Origin: DATJIG01 sp035493495
GTDB taxonomy: Bacteria > Pseudomonadota > Alphaproteobacteria > SMXQ01
Reading direction: 5' to 3'
Assembly: GCA_035493495.1 (NCBI GenBank)
Contig: DATJIG010000179.1
Span: 1-6,654, forward strand
Length of the DNA stretch: 6,654 nt
This document shows, one piece after another, positions 1 to 6,169 of the stretch. The notes beneath the pieces are model-generated. The model made no database searches. It was not told the origin of the DNA and saw only the letters and a program-made list of their open reading frames with translations. Both the position numbers and the translations under genes were made by a program. The first letter of the stretch is position 1. Each line of letters starts with the position of its first letter.

Positions 1-70
1 TGGGACACCGGCGCGGTGGATTGAGTAAGGCAACGGCGCTTCCCCTTCGGGTCGCGACGCACCTTCCTTT

Positions 71-243
71 TCGGTACCGACATAACCCAGCGTCGCGACT
101 TGCGACCGAGGCAGCATCGGTAGGCTCGGCCACGCTTTCAACGCAGCGTGGCACCTTACTGACCCTCACCGGGGACGACAAAGGCGGCTTCTGCCGAGGC
201 CGCCGACGACGGAGTGCGTCCGCCTGGCAGAGTTGACGCACTC
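71..243 (+). other. Hairpin-rich non-coding stretch, possible structured RNA or long 3' UTR
   Basis: No convincing gene is seen between the window start and cysH. The segment holds a series of perfect inverted repeats: the palindrome TCGGTACCGA at 71-80; GTCGC/GCGAC at 92-96 and 102-106; an 8-bp stem GCCACGCT/AGCGTGGC at 129-136 and 145-152; a 6-bp stem GGCGGC/GCCGCC at 183-188 and 199-204; and a 9-bp stem GAGTGCGTC/GACGCACTC at 212-220 and 235-243. A terminator hairpin follows at 257. The order of stems ending in a terminator suits a structured transcript or the 3' UTR of a gene lying upstream of the window. A reading frame ends with TGA at 22-24 and could be the tail of such a gene, but seven codons are not enough to call it. 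The segment does not match the conserved cores of RNase P RNA, tmRNA or SRP RNA as I know them. High GC content makes chance stems common. Confidence 0.4.
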
Positions 244-256
244 GGCCCCTCACCAG

Positions 257-288
257 CCCTCCCGCCCTTCAGAAAGGCGGGAGGGTTT
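257..288 (+). terminator. Rho-independent terminator
   Basis: A perfect 10-bp GC-rich stem, CCCTCCCGCC (257-266) with GGCGGGAGGG (276-285), closes a 9-nt loop and is followed by TTT. The T run is short. On the opposite strand no T run follows the stem, so the terminator most likely ends plus-strand transcription coming from upstream of the window. It separates that unit from the cysH promoter region. Confidence 0.72.
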
Positions 289-344
289 CGGTGTGGAAAC
301 AAATCCCCGATCCATTTGACGGCGACGGGGCACCGGCTTGAGCC

Positions 345-415
345 AAAAACCCCCTTAACAACTTAAATAAATTGTATTTACTGATATCTAACTAATATGT
401 ACTGTTATTTTTGCT
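345..415 (+). promoter_or_regulatory. AT-rich cysH upstream region with 17-bp dyad
   Basis: This strongly AT-rich island in GC-rich DNA lies just upstream of cysH. It contains the perfect dyad TAAATA-N5-TATTTA at 364-380 and the palindrome GATATC at 383-388. A possible -35 box is TTGTAT (372-377); a -10 box 17-18 bp downstream (395-401) is poor, so no exact promoter is assigned. Assimilatory sulfate genes are commonly controlled by LysR-family proteins (CysB or Cbl), which bind AT-rich dyads. Binding of such a regulator here is an inference. Confidence 0.45.
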
Positions 416-452
416 CGAAACTCCTCCAGCCGCTTCATCCACCGTGTGTGCC

Positions 453-1175
453 ATGTCCGCTTCGACCGCCGTCGCCGCCCGAGACCTCGACGACCTGATC
501 GCCGCCGCCGAGGCGCTGATCGATCACGTGTCGCGCGAGCACGCGCCGGCGACGCTCGCGTGCAGCTTCGGCGCCGAGGACATGGTGCTGCTCGACATGG
601 TGGCACGGCGCGGATTCCCGGTGTCGGTGTTCACCCTCGACACCGGACGACTGCATCAGGAGACCTATGATCTGATGCAGAGCGCGCGCTCGCATTTTCG
701 CAACGTGCGGATAGAGACGTACTTCCCCGACGCCAAATCGGTCGAGGCTTACGTGCGCGATCACGGCATCAACGGATTCTACGACAGCGTGCAGCTGCGC
801 GAGCGCTGCTGCGCGGTGCGCAAGCTCGAGCCGCTGAAGCGCGCGCTCGCCGGCAAGAAGAGCTGGATCACCGGACTGCGCCGCGAGCAGGCGCTGACGC
901 GGCGTGCGATCGCGCCGGTGGAATGGGATCAGGCCAACGGCCTCAACAAGGTGAGTCCGCTCGCCGAGTGGAGCAACGACGACGTGTGGGCGTATATCCG
1001 GCACTTCGATGTGCCGAGCAACGCGCTGCACCGTCGGGGATACCCGAGCATCGGCTGCGCGCCGTGCACGCGCGCGGTCGAGCCGCACGAGGATCCGCGC
1101 GCCGGGCGGTGGTGGTGGGAGAACGCCGACACCCGCGAGTGCGGCCTTCATCCCCGCAACAAATCCGAAGCCTGA
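453..1175 (+). CDS. cysH: Assimilatory adenylyl-sulfate (APS) reductase, 4Fe-4S type
   Basis: This cytoplasmic enzyme reduces adenosine 5'-phosphosulfate to sulfite with thioredoxin as electron donor, in assimilatory sulfate reduction leading to cysteine (EC 1.8.4.10). The 240-residue product shows the PP-loop nucleotide motif SFGAED (38-43), LDTG (62-65), and the C-terminal ECGLH (229-233) with the catalytic Cys230. The Cys119-Cys120 pair and Cys202-x-x-Cys205 are the four ligands of the 4Fe-4S cluster. They mark the APS-using rather than the cluster-free PAPS-using form. The ATG at 453 is chosen because the family homology starts close behind it. In-frame TTG (411) and GTG (444) starts exist, and none has a good Shine-Dalgarno. 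No cysD, cysN or cysI partner is visible, so the gene looks monocistronic here. It runs tail to tail into a small minus-strand gene 14 nt away. Confidence 0.95.
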   Translation: MSASTAVAARDLDDLIAAAEALIDHVSREHAPATLACSFGAEDMVLLDMVARRGFPVSVFTLDTGRLHQETYDLMQSARSHFRNVRIETYFPDAKSVEAYVRDHGINGFYDSVQLRERCCAVRKLEPLKRALAGKKSWITGLRREQALTRRAIAPVEWDQANGLNKVSPLAEWSNDDVWAYIRHFDVPSNALHRRGYPSIGCAPCTRAVEPHEDPRAGRWWWENADTRECGLHPRNKSEA

Positions 1176-1189
1176 CGCGCCGGACTCAC

Positions 1190-1381
1190 TCAGGCGGCGG
1201 TGGCCGGGCGGAGCGGCGTGACGTCGGCGCCGTGCTTCATGCCGCGGAGCGAGACCAGCTCCTTGAGCGCGATCTCGAGGGCGCGGCGTTCACGGGCGTC
1301 CTCACGATCCCAGACTTCGAGGCAGGACAGCTTGATCTCGACCAGGTCGATCAGGGTCTCGACCGATTTCGACGTCATCAT
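1190..1381 (-). CDS. Small conserved-looking protein of unknown function (63 aa)
   Basis: I do not recognise a family. The 63-residue product is predicted to be almost wholly alpha-helical from about residue 5 to 45, with alternating charged and hydrophobic residues (SVETLIDLVEIK, then a DREDARERR stretch and ALEIALKELV). This suggests a short helical hairpin or coiled coil, and the tail (GADVTPLRPATAA) looks flexible. There is one cysteine and no signal peptide or membrane segment. The start is supported by a strong Shine-Dalgarno AAGGAG (minus strand, about 1389-1394), 7 nt before the ATG at 1381. A second ATG follows directly. The gene is convergent with cysH and divergent from the 117-codon gene at 1596. 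The strong ribosome binding site and protein-like codon pattern support a real gene. A role in sulfur metabolism cannot be read from the sequence. Confidence 0.75.
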   Translation of the reverse strand: MMTSKSVETLIDLVEIKLSCLEVWDREDARERRALEIALKELVSLRGMKHGADVTPLRPATAA

Positions 1382-1440
1382 GATGAATCTCCTTCCTGGA
1401 GTGACACTGACGGGTCTATCCCCGTCCGTCCCGATTCATG

Positions 1441-1455
1441 CAATTTGAGATTAAT
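1441..1455 (-). repeat. AT-rich motif facing the 63-aa gene (copy 1)
   Basis: Read on the minus strand, this is ATTAATCTCAAATTG followed by CATG. It repeats the plus-strand motif at 1546-1559 (ATTAACTCAAATTG) with one extra base. It lies about 60 nt upstream of the 63-codon gene and points toward it. It may be a promoter or activator element common to both divergent genes. Confidence 0.5.
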
Positions 1456-1505
1456 GACCGATAAACGCCGACTGCCGGACCCCCGGCCGTCCATCACATA
1501 TTCGT

Positions 1506-1532
1506 GCCAGCCTGTGGATTGTCACAGTTGGC
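1506..1532. promoter_or_regulatory. Dyad in the divergent intergenic region
   Basis: A perfect CTGTG-N6-CACAG dyad (1512-1516 and 1523-1527) is extended outward by GCCA (1506-1509) and TGGC (1529-1532). With one G-T wobble and one bulged C it gives a 10-bp stem. It may act as a DNA operator for a dimeric regulator or as a hairpin in the leader of the plus-strand gene. The half-sites resemble TGTG/CACA of CRP-type sites, but the spacing is 2 bp short, so CRP is not proposed. Confidence 0.45.
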
Positions 1533-1545
1533 GGATTCACCCGGA

Positions 1546-1560
1546 ATTAACTCAAATTGC
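1546..1560 (+). repeat. AT-rich motif facing the 117-aa gene (copy 2)
   Basis: ATTAACTCAAATTG at 1546-1559, followed by C CCATG, is the inverted partner of 1441-1455. The core CTCAAATTG (9 bp) is identical in both, flanked by ATTAA on one side and CATG on the other. It lies 36 nt upstream of the ATG at 1596. It does not match the -35/-10 consensus or the sigma-54 spacing. Confidence 0.5.
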
Positions 1561-1584
1561 CCATGCTGCGGGACGCCATACGCC

Positions 1585-1590
1585 AGGAGG
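1585..1590 (+). promoter_or_regulatory. Shine-Dalgarno AGGAGG that fixes the start at 1596
   Basis: A full AGGAGG lies 5 nt before the ATG at 1596. This selects that start over the in-frame upstream start at 1557, which would run through the AT-rich motif and has no ribosome binding site. Confidence 0.8.
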
Positions 1591-1595
1591 GCACC

Positions 1596-1949
1596 ATGGC
1601 CAACGAAGCACGCGCGCACAGCGCCGCGCCGGAGCAGGATGCGCCGGTGTGGCCGAACGGAGATTGGCGAGTCTCCGACAAGCTGTTGGCCGCGCACAAT
1701 CACGCCTACGTCGCGGGCAACCGCGCCGTTGCCAACGAGATCCGCGACATCCTCGCGCTGGTCAGTGGCGACGATGAGCCTGTCCGTCGTCTCGATCCGC
1801 TCGAGCGGGCGAAACGCTGGATTGCGTTCGTCGATGCCCGCGAAGCCTACGAGGACGCCGTCAACGACGTCGACCGCGGCCGCCTGCAGGCGACGCGGTT
1901 GCGCCTCCACATGGCCCAGGAGTTGTGGCGGAAGGGCGAAGAGGCGTAA
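1596..1949 (+). CDS. Hypothetical protein (117 aa)
   Basis: I do not recognise this protein. The 117 residues begin with a charged, probably disordered segment (1-20). It is followed by a W-P-N-G-D-W stretch (19-24) and helices around 27-57 and 68-113. The second half is rich in Arg, Glu, Asp and Ala and reads like long amphipathic helices (RAKRWIAFVDAREAYEDAV at 71-89). No cysteine, signal peptide, membrane segment or catalytic motif is seen. An ideal Shine-Dalgarno precedes the chosen start. The gene diverges from the 63-codon gene, sharing an AT-rich upstream motif with it, and ends only 4 nt from the stop of the convergent dehydrogenase gene. The hydroxyacid dehydrogenase start and its operon lie on the other strand, so this gene is not part of that operon. 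Confidence 0.75.
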   Translation: MANEARAHSAAPEQDAPVWPNGDWRVSDKLLAAHNHAYVAGNRAVANEIRDILALVSGDDEPVRRLDPLERAKRWIAFVDAREAYEDAVNDVDRGRLQATRLRLHMAQELWRKGEEA

Positions 1950-1953
1950 GCCG

Positions 1954-2928
1954 CTACTGCGCGCGGGCGGTGCTCGGCCCGTAGACGAGCTTCGCCAGCG
2001 GCTGACCCGCGACGAAGCGCGCGTAATTGCCGCTGAAGATCTCGACGATCGCGTCGGTCGAATCGCCGCCGGCGCCGGCAATGTGCGGCGTGACGATGAC
2101 GTTTGGCAGCGTCCACAGCACGTGGCCTGCGGGCAGGGGCTCGGTCTGCATCACGTCGAGGCCCGCGGCGGCGAGACGGTTGGCCTTGAGAGCCTCGATC
2201 ATCGCCGCTTCGTCGATCAACAGGCCGCGGGCGACATTGACCAGCACCGCCGCCGGCTTCATCGCCGCGATCGCCCGGGCGTCGATGATGTGGTGCGTCG
2301 ACGCGTCGTAGCTCGCCGTGAGCACGAGGGCATCGGCTTCGGCCAGCGAGCGGAGCAGCTCGACCCGCGGCCGCACGTCGTCGAAATGCTCGAGAGGGGC
2401 GGTCTCGCGGCTGATGCCGATGACGCGCATGTCGAAGGCCTTGGCTTTGCGCGCGACCTGCTGGCCGATGGCGCCGAGGCCGACGATCACCAGCGTCCGG
2501 CGTTCGAGCGACATGACACGCGGCGCGACGTCATCGCGGATCCACTCCTGGCGCAGGCGCGCCGCCGCGGTCTCGAATTGCCTCCGAGCCACCGACAACA
2601 GCAGCATCGTCGCGTGCTCGGCGACGCGACGGGCGTGGAAGCCGGCGGCGTTGGTCACCGGAATTCCCTCGGGCAGGCCGTTGGCAATCGCCTTGTCGAT
2701 GCCCGACGTCGTGAACTGGATCCAGCGCAGCCGCCGCCCGAGGTCGCGGATGATCCGCGCGGCCTCGGCCTCGTAGACGCGGTTCGAGGTCAGCAGGACG
2801 TCGGCCGACGCGAGGCCCTGACGCAGCTCGTCGAGGGTGTTGGCCGGGGAGACGGCGATGCCGGGGAGGCCCGCGACGCCTCGCACCAGATTGGCGTTCC
2901 TGGCGGGGAAGAGGAGAACGTTGGTCAT
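1954..2928 (-). CDS. D-isomer-specific 2-hydroxyacid dehydrogenase
   Basis: This is a cytoplasmic NAD(P)-dependent oxidoreductase interconverting a 2-oxoacid and a D-2-hydroxyacid. The 324-residue length is typical of the family. An N-terminal substrate domain (about 1-95) and the nucleotide domain (about 96-285) are visible. The Rossmann loop is GLGAIG (150-155). The catalytic set is Arg234 (in NVARG), Glu263 (in QTEPLP) and His282 (in PHIAG). At the end of the second strand, where NAD-specific members carry an acidic residue, the sequence reads VIGISRET with Arg174, which hints at NADP(H) use. The gene starts 48 nt after the CoA-transferase stop in the same direction, with only a weak ribosome binding site, which suggests a shared transcript. 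The actual substrate (glyoxylate/hydroxypyruvate-like or a longer hydroxyacid) cannot be told. Confidence 0.92.
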   Translation of the reverse strand: MTNVLLFPARNANLVRGVAGLPGIAVSPANTLDELRQGLASADVLLTSNRVYEAEAARIIRDLGRRLRWIQFTTSGIDKAIANGLPEGIPVTNAAGFHARRVAEHATMLLLSVARRQFETAAARLRQEWIRDDVAPRVMSLERRTLVIVGLGAIGQQVARKAKAFDMRVIGISRETAPLEHFDDVRPRVELLRSLAEADALVLTASYDASTHHIIDARAIAAMKPAAVLVNVARGLLIDEAAMIEALKANRLAAAGLDVMQTEPLPAGHVLWTLPNVIVTPHIAGAGGDSTDAIVEIFSGNYARFVAGQPLAKLVYGPSTARAQ

Positions 2929-2976
2929 CGGCTCACGTCGGGATATCGGCGGCGCGCGTTCGCCGGCGGCTACAGG

Positions 2977-4158
2977 CTACTCCACCGACTTGTTGTCGCG
3001 GAACTGCTTGATCTCCGCCGGGGTGAAGCCGAACTCGGTGAGGATCTCGTCGGTGTGCTCGGCGAACTCCGGCGTCCGCGTCGTGAGCGTCGACGGCGTC
3101 CGGCTGAGGCGCATCGGCTGGCGCGGCAGGGTGATCGGCTTGCCGGTCGTGCCGGTGACCTGCTGGCCCAGTTCGAGATGCTGGGCCTGGGGGTCGGCGT
3201 AGGCCTGGTCGATGGTGTAGATCGGACCGCAGGGCACGTCGCCGTCCTGCAGCCGCTTCATCAGCGTCGCGCTGTCCATCGTCTCGGTGACGCTCTGGAT
3301 CAGGCTGTTGACTTCCTTGCGGCGCTTGCGCCGGACCTCTCGGGTGCAATAGTCCGGGTGCTCGGCGAGGTCGTCGCGGCCGATCGCCTTGCACAGCCGC
3401 GGCCACATCGCCGGCGTCACCGCGATGTTCACGTAACCGTCCTTGGTGCGGTAGGCGTTGGTCGGCACGCCGGTCGGGTGCTCGTTGCCGACGCGCTTGC
3501 CGACGATGCCGTTCACCAGGTAGCGCGCGGCGTGGACGTCGAGCATGAACATCTGTGATTCGAGCAGCGAGGCCTGGACCCACTGGCCCTGGCCGGTCTT
3601 TTCGCGCTCGACCAGGGCGACGAAAATCCCGAGCGCGGTGTAGAGCCCCGTGACGATGTCGGTGATGGGAATGCCGACGCGCATCGGCGGGCCTTCGGGA
3701 TCGCCGTTCACCGACATCAGGCCGCTGACGCCCTGGATGATCTGGTCGACGCCCGGCCGGTCGACGTAGGGACCGTCCTGGCCGAACGCCGAGATGCTGG
3801 CGAGGATGATCTTGGGGTTGTGCCGCTTCAGCGTCTCGTAATCGAACTTGAGCCGGTGCTTCACCTCGGGGCGGAAATTCTCGACCACCACGTCGGCCTG
3901 CTTGACCATGCGGTAGAGAATCTCGCGGCCCTCGTCGCTGCGCAGGTTGAGCGCCATGCCGCGCTTGCCACGGTGTTTGTTCTGGAAGTCGGCCTCCTGG
4001 CGGCCGGCGAAGTCGGCGGGATCGCCCGGCCGCTCGACGCGGATGATGTTGGCGCCCCAGTCGGCGAGCTGGCGGACGCACACAGGACCGGCGCGCACGT
4101 GGGTGAGATCGAGGACCGTGAGGTGATCCAGCGCCTTCGAAGCGGGTATGTGGGGCAT
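2977..4158 (-). CDS. CaiB/BaiF family (class III) CoA-transferase
   Basis: This family moves CoA between a CoA thioester and a free carboxylic acid through an aspartyl-CoA intermediate. Members act on formate/oxalate, carnitine, bile acids or aromatic acids such as (R)-benzylsuccinate. The 393-residue product has the family length. It shows the N-terminal VLDLTHVRAGPVCVRQLADWGA block (residues 15-36), VENFRP (92-97) and ITDIVTG (165-171), in which Asp167 is the expected catalytic aspartate. The intact C-terminal domain ends near FAEHTDEIL (about residues 364-372). The ATG at 4158 follows an AAAGG 8 nt upstream. It is the first gene of a likely operon with the 2-hydroxyacid dehydrogenase and is divergent from lysR across about 234 nt, a typical LysR-target layout. 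The substrate is not determined by the sequence. Confidence 0.93.
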   Translation of the reverse strand: MPHIPASKALDHLTVLDLTHVRAGPVCVRQLADWGANIIRVERPGDPADFAGRQEADFQNKHRGKRGMALNLRSDEGREILYRMVKQADVVVENFRPEVKHRLKFDYETLKRHNPKIILASISAFGQDGPYVDRPGVDQIIQGVSGLMSVNGDPEGPPMRVGIPITDIVTGLYTALGIFVALVEREKTGQGQWVQASLLESQMFMLDVHAARYLVNGIVGKRVGNEHPTGVPTNAYRTKDGYVNIAVTPAMWPRLCKAIGRDDLAEHPDYCTREVRRKRRKEVNSLIQSVTETMDSATLMKRLQDGDVPCGPIYTIDQAYADPQAQHLELGQQVTGTTGKPITLPRQPMRLSRTPSTLTTRTPEFAEHTDEILTEFGFTPAEIKQFRDNKSVE

Positions 4159-4316
4159 TGCTCGACCTTTGTTCCCTGACTGAGGGGGCGCCGTCGCGGC
4201 GCCATGCGTCGCCCCGCGCCGATGCGCGGTCCGCGGATATTGCCGATGTGGAGTGGTACCCGCGCCGTCCCTGCGCCGCCGCGCCTCTCGAGCGGGCGCG
4301 GTCGACGATCTTTTGT

Positions 4317-4334
4317 ACGGGCACTTGCGCCCGT
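4317..4334. promoter_or_regulatory. Perfect dyad in the CoA-transferase/lysR intergenic region
   Basis: ACGGGC-N6-GCCCGT at 4317-4334 is a perfect 6-bp inverted repeat, about 10 bp from the AT-rich element at 4343. It could be a second regulator half-site group or a leader hairpin. GC content makes chance occurrence quite possible. Confidence 0.3.
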
Positions 4335-4342
4335 TGCTCCCG

Positions 4343-4372
4343 ACATTTTATCGAATACACTATTGAAAATAG
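4343..4372 (+). promoter_or_regulatory. Putative LysR operator/promoter element, copy A
   Basis: The sequence ACATTTT, then ATC, then GAATACACTATTG (4343-4365) recurs on the opposite strand at 6174-6197 with 20 of 24 bases matching. The core AATA-CAC-TATT is a dyad centred at 4359, and outer ATTTT (4345-4349) and AAAAT (4366-4370) add symmetry. CTATT-GAA-AATAG (4360-4372) forms a second overlapping dyad. The element lies 20 nt upstream of the preferred lysR start and in the divergent gap to the CoA-transferase. It is AT-rich in GC-rich DNA. TACACT (4356-4361) could also serve as a -10 box, so a shared promoter is the alternative. Confidence 0.62.
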
Positions 4373-4392
4373 CGCAACGATCAGGGAAGTCC

Positions 4393-5295
4393 GTGCGTCA
4401 CCTTTCGGAGATGGACACCTTCATCAAGGTGGTGAGCCACAAGAGCTTCGCGATGGCGGCGCGCGAGCTGCGCGTCTCGCCGGGCTCGGTCACGCGCCGC
4501 ATCATGCTGCTCGAGCAGGATTTGGGTGTGAAGCTGATCAACCGCAACACCCGGCGGCTCAGCGTCACCGACGCCGGCGCGCGTTACTTCACGTTCGCCC
4601 AGCGGATTCTCGGCGAAATCCGTCAGGAGGAACAGGAGATCGGCCAGGCGGGGAAGGAGCTCGACGGGCCGCTCAAGGTCGTCGTCTCGAAGTCGTTCGG
4701 CAACCTGCACATGGGGCAGGCGGTCGCCGATTTCGTCGCGCGCTACCCGAAGATCCGCGTGTCGCTGATCGTCAACGACGCGTCGCTGCGCTCGCTCGAC
4801 CCGATCGAAAGCGGCTTCGATCTGGCGATCCGGCTCGGCGAGCCGGCGGAGACGCGGATGATGAGCCAGAAGGTCGGCACGACCCAGTGGATCGCCTGCG
4901 CCTCGCCCGGCTACCTCAAGGCCTACGGCGAGCCCAAGACGCCCGAAGACCTTACCGGCCACAACTGCGTCCACCACCACATCTACATGGCCGACGGAAT
5001 CTGGAAATTCCGCGACGCGCGCAGCACCCGCAGCGTCAAGATCGACGGCATGGCGGCGACCAACAGCGTGATCGTCAGCCGCCAGATCGCGCTCAACGAC
5101 CTGGCGATCGCGCTTCTGCCCACCTACTGCGTCAGCGACGACATCAAGTCCGGCGCGCTGCGGCACGTGCTCAGGACCTACACGTTGCCGTCGCAGACCA
5201 TCCGCGCGCTTTATCCGCCGGGCGGGTTCATACCCGCCAAGACGAAGCTGTTCATCGGCTTCCTCAAGGAGCGCTTCAAGGAATTCGAGATCTAG
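4393..5295 (+). CDS. LysR-family transcriptional regulator
   Basis: This is a DNA-binding regulator, normally a tetramer, that responds to a small ligand. The GTG start at 4393 gives 300 residues, the usual LysR length. It follows AGGGAAG (4383-4389) and puts the usual leader before MDTFIKVV. An ATG at 4411 is possible but its GGAG directly abuts the codon. The winged HTH spans about residues 7-64 (FAMAARELRVSPGSVTRRI is the recognition part). The linker helix is about 65-90, rich in Glu and Gln. The effector domain is about 92-296, with DGPLKVVVSKSFG and the GFDLAIRLGEP block (141-151) characteristic of the CrgA/PecT-like subgroup. The gene is divergent from the CoA-transferase operon and convergent with the crotonase, 9 nt apart. 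Autoregulation and control of both neighbours are likely by analogy and by the shared upstream element. The inducer is unknown. Confidence 0.92.
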   Translation: MRHLSEMDTFIKVVSHKSFAMAARELRVSPGSVTRRIMLLEQDLGVKLINRNTRRLSVTDAGARYFTFAQRILGEIRQEEQEIGQAGKELDGPLKVVVSKSFGNLHMGQAVADFVARYPKIRVSLIVNDASLRSLDPIESGFDLAIRLGEPAETRMMSQKVGTTQWIACASPGYLKAYGEPKTPEDLTGHNCVHHHIYMADGIWKFRDARSTRSVKIDGMAATNSVIVSRQIALNDLAIALLPTYCVSDDIKSGALRHVLRTYTLPSQTIRALYPPGGFIPAKTKLFIGFLKERFKEFEI

Positions 5296-5304
5296 CGCGA
5301 ATGC

Positions 5305-6093
5305 TCAGCGCCCGGTGAAGGTCGGCTTGCGCTTCTCGGTGAAGGCGCGCCGGCCCTCCTTGTAGTCGTCGCTGGTGCTGCAGTCCGACACCAGGCGATC
5401 GGCGCGATCCCGCTTGGCCCGATCGAGCCCGCTCGCCACGTCGTCGACGATGCGCTTGGCGGCGAGCATGGTGAGGGGCGCATTGTCGGCGATGCGGGCG
5501 ACGTAGTCGGCGCATCCGGCATCGAACGCGTCGGCCGGGAAGCTGGCGTGGACCAGCCCGATGGCGCGCGCTTCGGCGGCGGGATAGCGCCGTGCGGTCA
5601 GCAGCATTTCCTTGGCGTAGGCGGGGCCGACCGCCTCGACTACCCATTGGGTGTAGAGCCCCGCGTAACCGAGTCCGAGCCTGGCCGCAGGGATGCCGAA
5701 CTGCGAATCGTCGGAGCAAATGCGGAGGTCGCAGGCGCAGGCGATCGCCATGCCGCCGCCGAGGCAGAAGCCTCGGATCGCCGCGACCGTCGGCTTGTCG
5801 GCGTCGCGCACGGCCCGGTACATGCGCATCGCGACGGCCTGGTAGGCGGCGTTTTCGTCGGCGTTGGAACGCCTCGCCTCGAATTCGGAGACGTCCATCC
5901 CGGATACGAACGACGCCGTGCCGCTGCCGGTGACGACGATCACTCGGATCGCCGGATCGGTGAGGAGTTCGCCCAGAACTTCAGGCACTTGCTCCGCCAT
6001 GGCGAGCGACACGGCGTTGCGTTTTCCCGGGTTGTCGAACACCAGCGTGCCGATGGCGCCATCCTTGCGCCCGATGATGCGTCCTTCAGCCAT
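5305..6093 (-). CDS. Crotonase-fold (enoyl-CoA hydratase/isomerase family) protein lacking both hydratase glutamates
   Basis: This acyl-CoA enzyme has 262 residues, the usual family length. The oxyanion-hole segments are SFVSGMD (61-67) and GFCLGGG (108-114). The C-terminal trimerisation end (DYKEGRRAFTEKRKPTF) is complete. Aligned by eye to rat mitochondrial enoyl-CoA hydratase, the positions of Glu144 and Glu164 are Ala116 (in GGGMA) and Ala136 (in GIPAARLG). Simple syn-hydration by the classical mechanism is therefore unlikely. Isomerase, dehydratase, hydrolase or C-C lyase chemistry is possible in this fold. The start at 6093 is preferred over an upstream in-frame start at 6132 because GGGGGAG lies 4-5 nt before it and the family homology begins there. 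The gene is convergent with lysR and divergent from the second crotonase. The element shared with lysR lies about 80 nt upstream. Confidence 0.9.
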   Translation of the reverse strand: MAEGRIIGRKDGAIGTLVFDNPGKRNAVSLAMAEQVPEVLGELLTDPAIRVIVVTGSGTASFVSGMDVSEFEARRSNADENAAYQAVAMRMYRAVRDADKPTVAAIRGFCLGGGMAIACACDLRICSDDSQFGIPAARLGLGYAGLYTQWVVEAVGPAYAKEMLLTARRYPAAEARAIGLVHASFPADAFDAGCADYVARIADNAPLTMLAAKRIVDDVASGLDRAKRDRADRLVSDCSTSDDYKEGRRAFTEKRKPTFTGR

Positions 6094-6169
6094 GGCTCTC
6101 CCCCGCCACCCCAGATCGATCGGCCGGCCCAACGCTACCCTGCGTCGCCGCCGGCCCCCGCGTTACAAT

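Noticed and set aside
21..236. A 71-codon frame on the plus strand before the terminator
   Set aside because: It has no ribosome binding site and a low-complexity basic composition, and it covers several perfect hairpins. Non-coding structure explains the sequence better.
1513..1526. CRP binding site TGTG..CACA
   Set aside because: The half-sites are separated by 6 rather than 8 bases, so the spacing does not fit CRP.
1543..1560. Sigma-54 promoter (GG..TTGC)
   Set aside because: GG and GC are 14 bases apart instead of the required 10.
2947..2965. Terminator between the CoA-transferase and the dehydrogenase
   Set aside because: Only a 5-bp CGGCG/CGCCG stem without a T run is present, so it does not argue against co-transcription.
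1504..3558. A 684-codon open frame on the plus strand
   Set aside because: It runs antisense through the dehydrogenase and CoA-transferase genes, crosses the 117-codon gene in another frame, and is very rich in Arg and Asp with no recognisable domain. This is a typical GC-rich shadow frame.
2933..4360. A 475-codon minus-strand frame overlapping the CoA-transferase
   Set aside because: It is a shifted frame of the CoA-transferase gene, dominated by Arg, Pro and Gly. The other frame gives a full-length family match.
4381..5166. A 261-codon minus-strand frame opposite lysR
   Set aside because: It is antisense to a complete LysR gene and its Asp/Arg/Val-rich translation has no family features.
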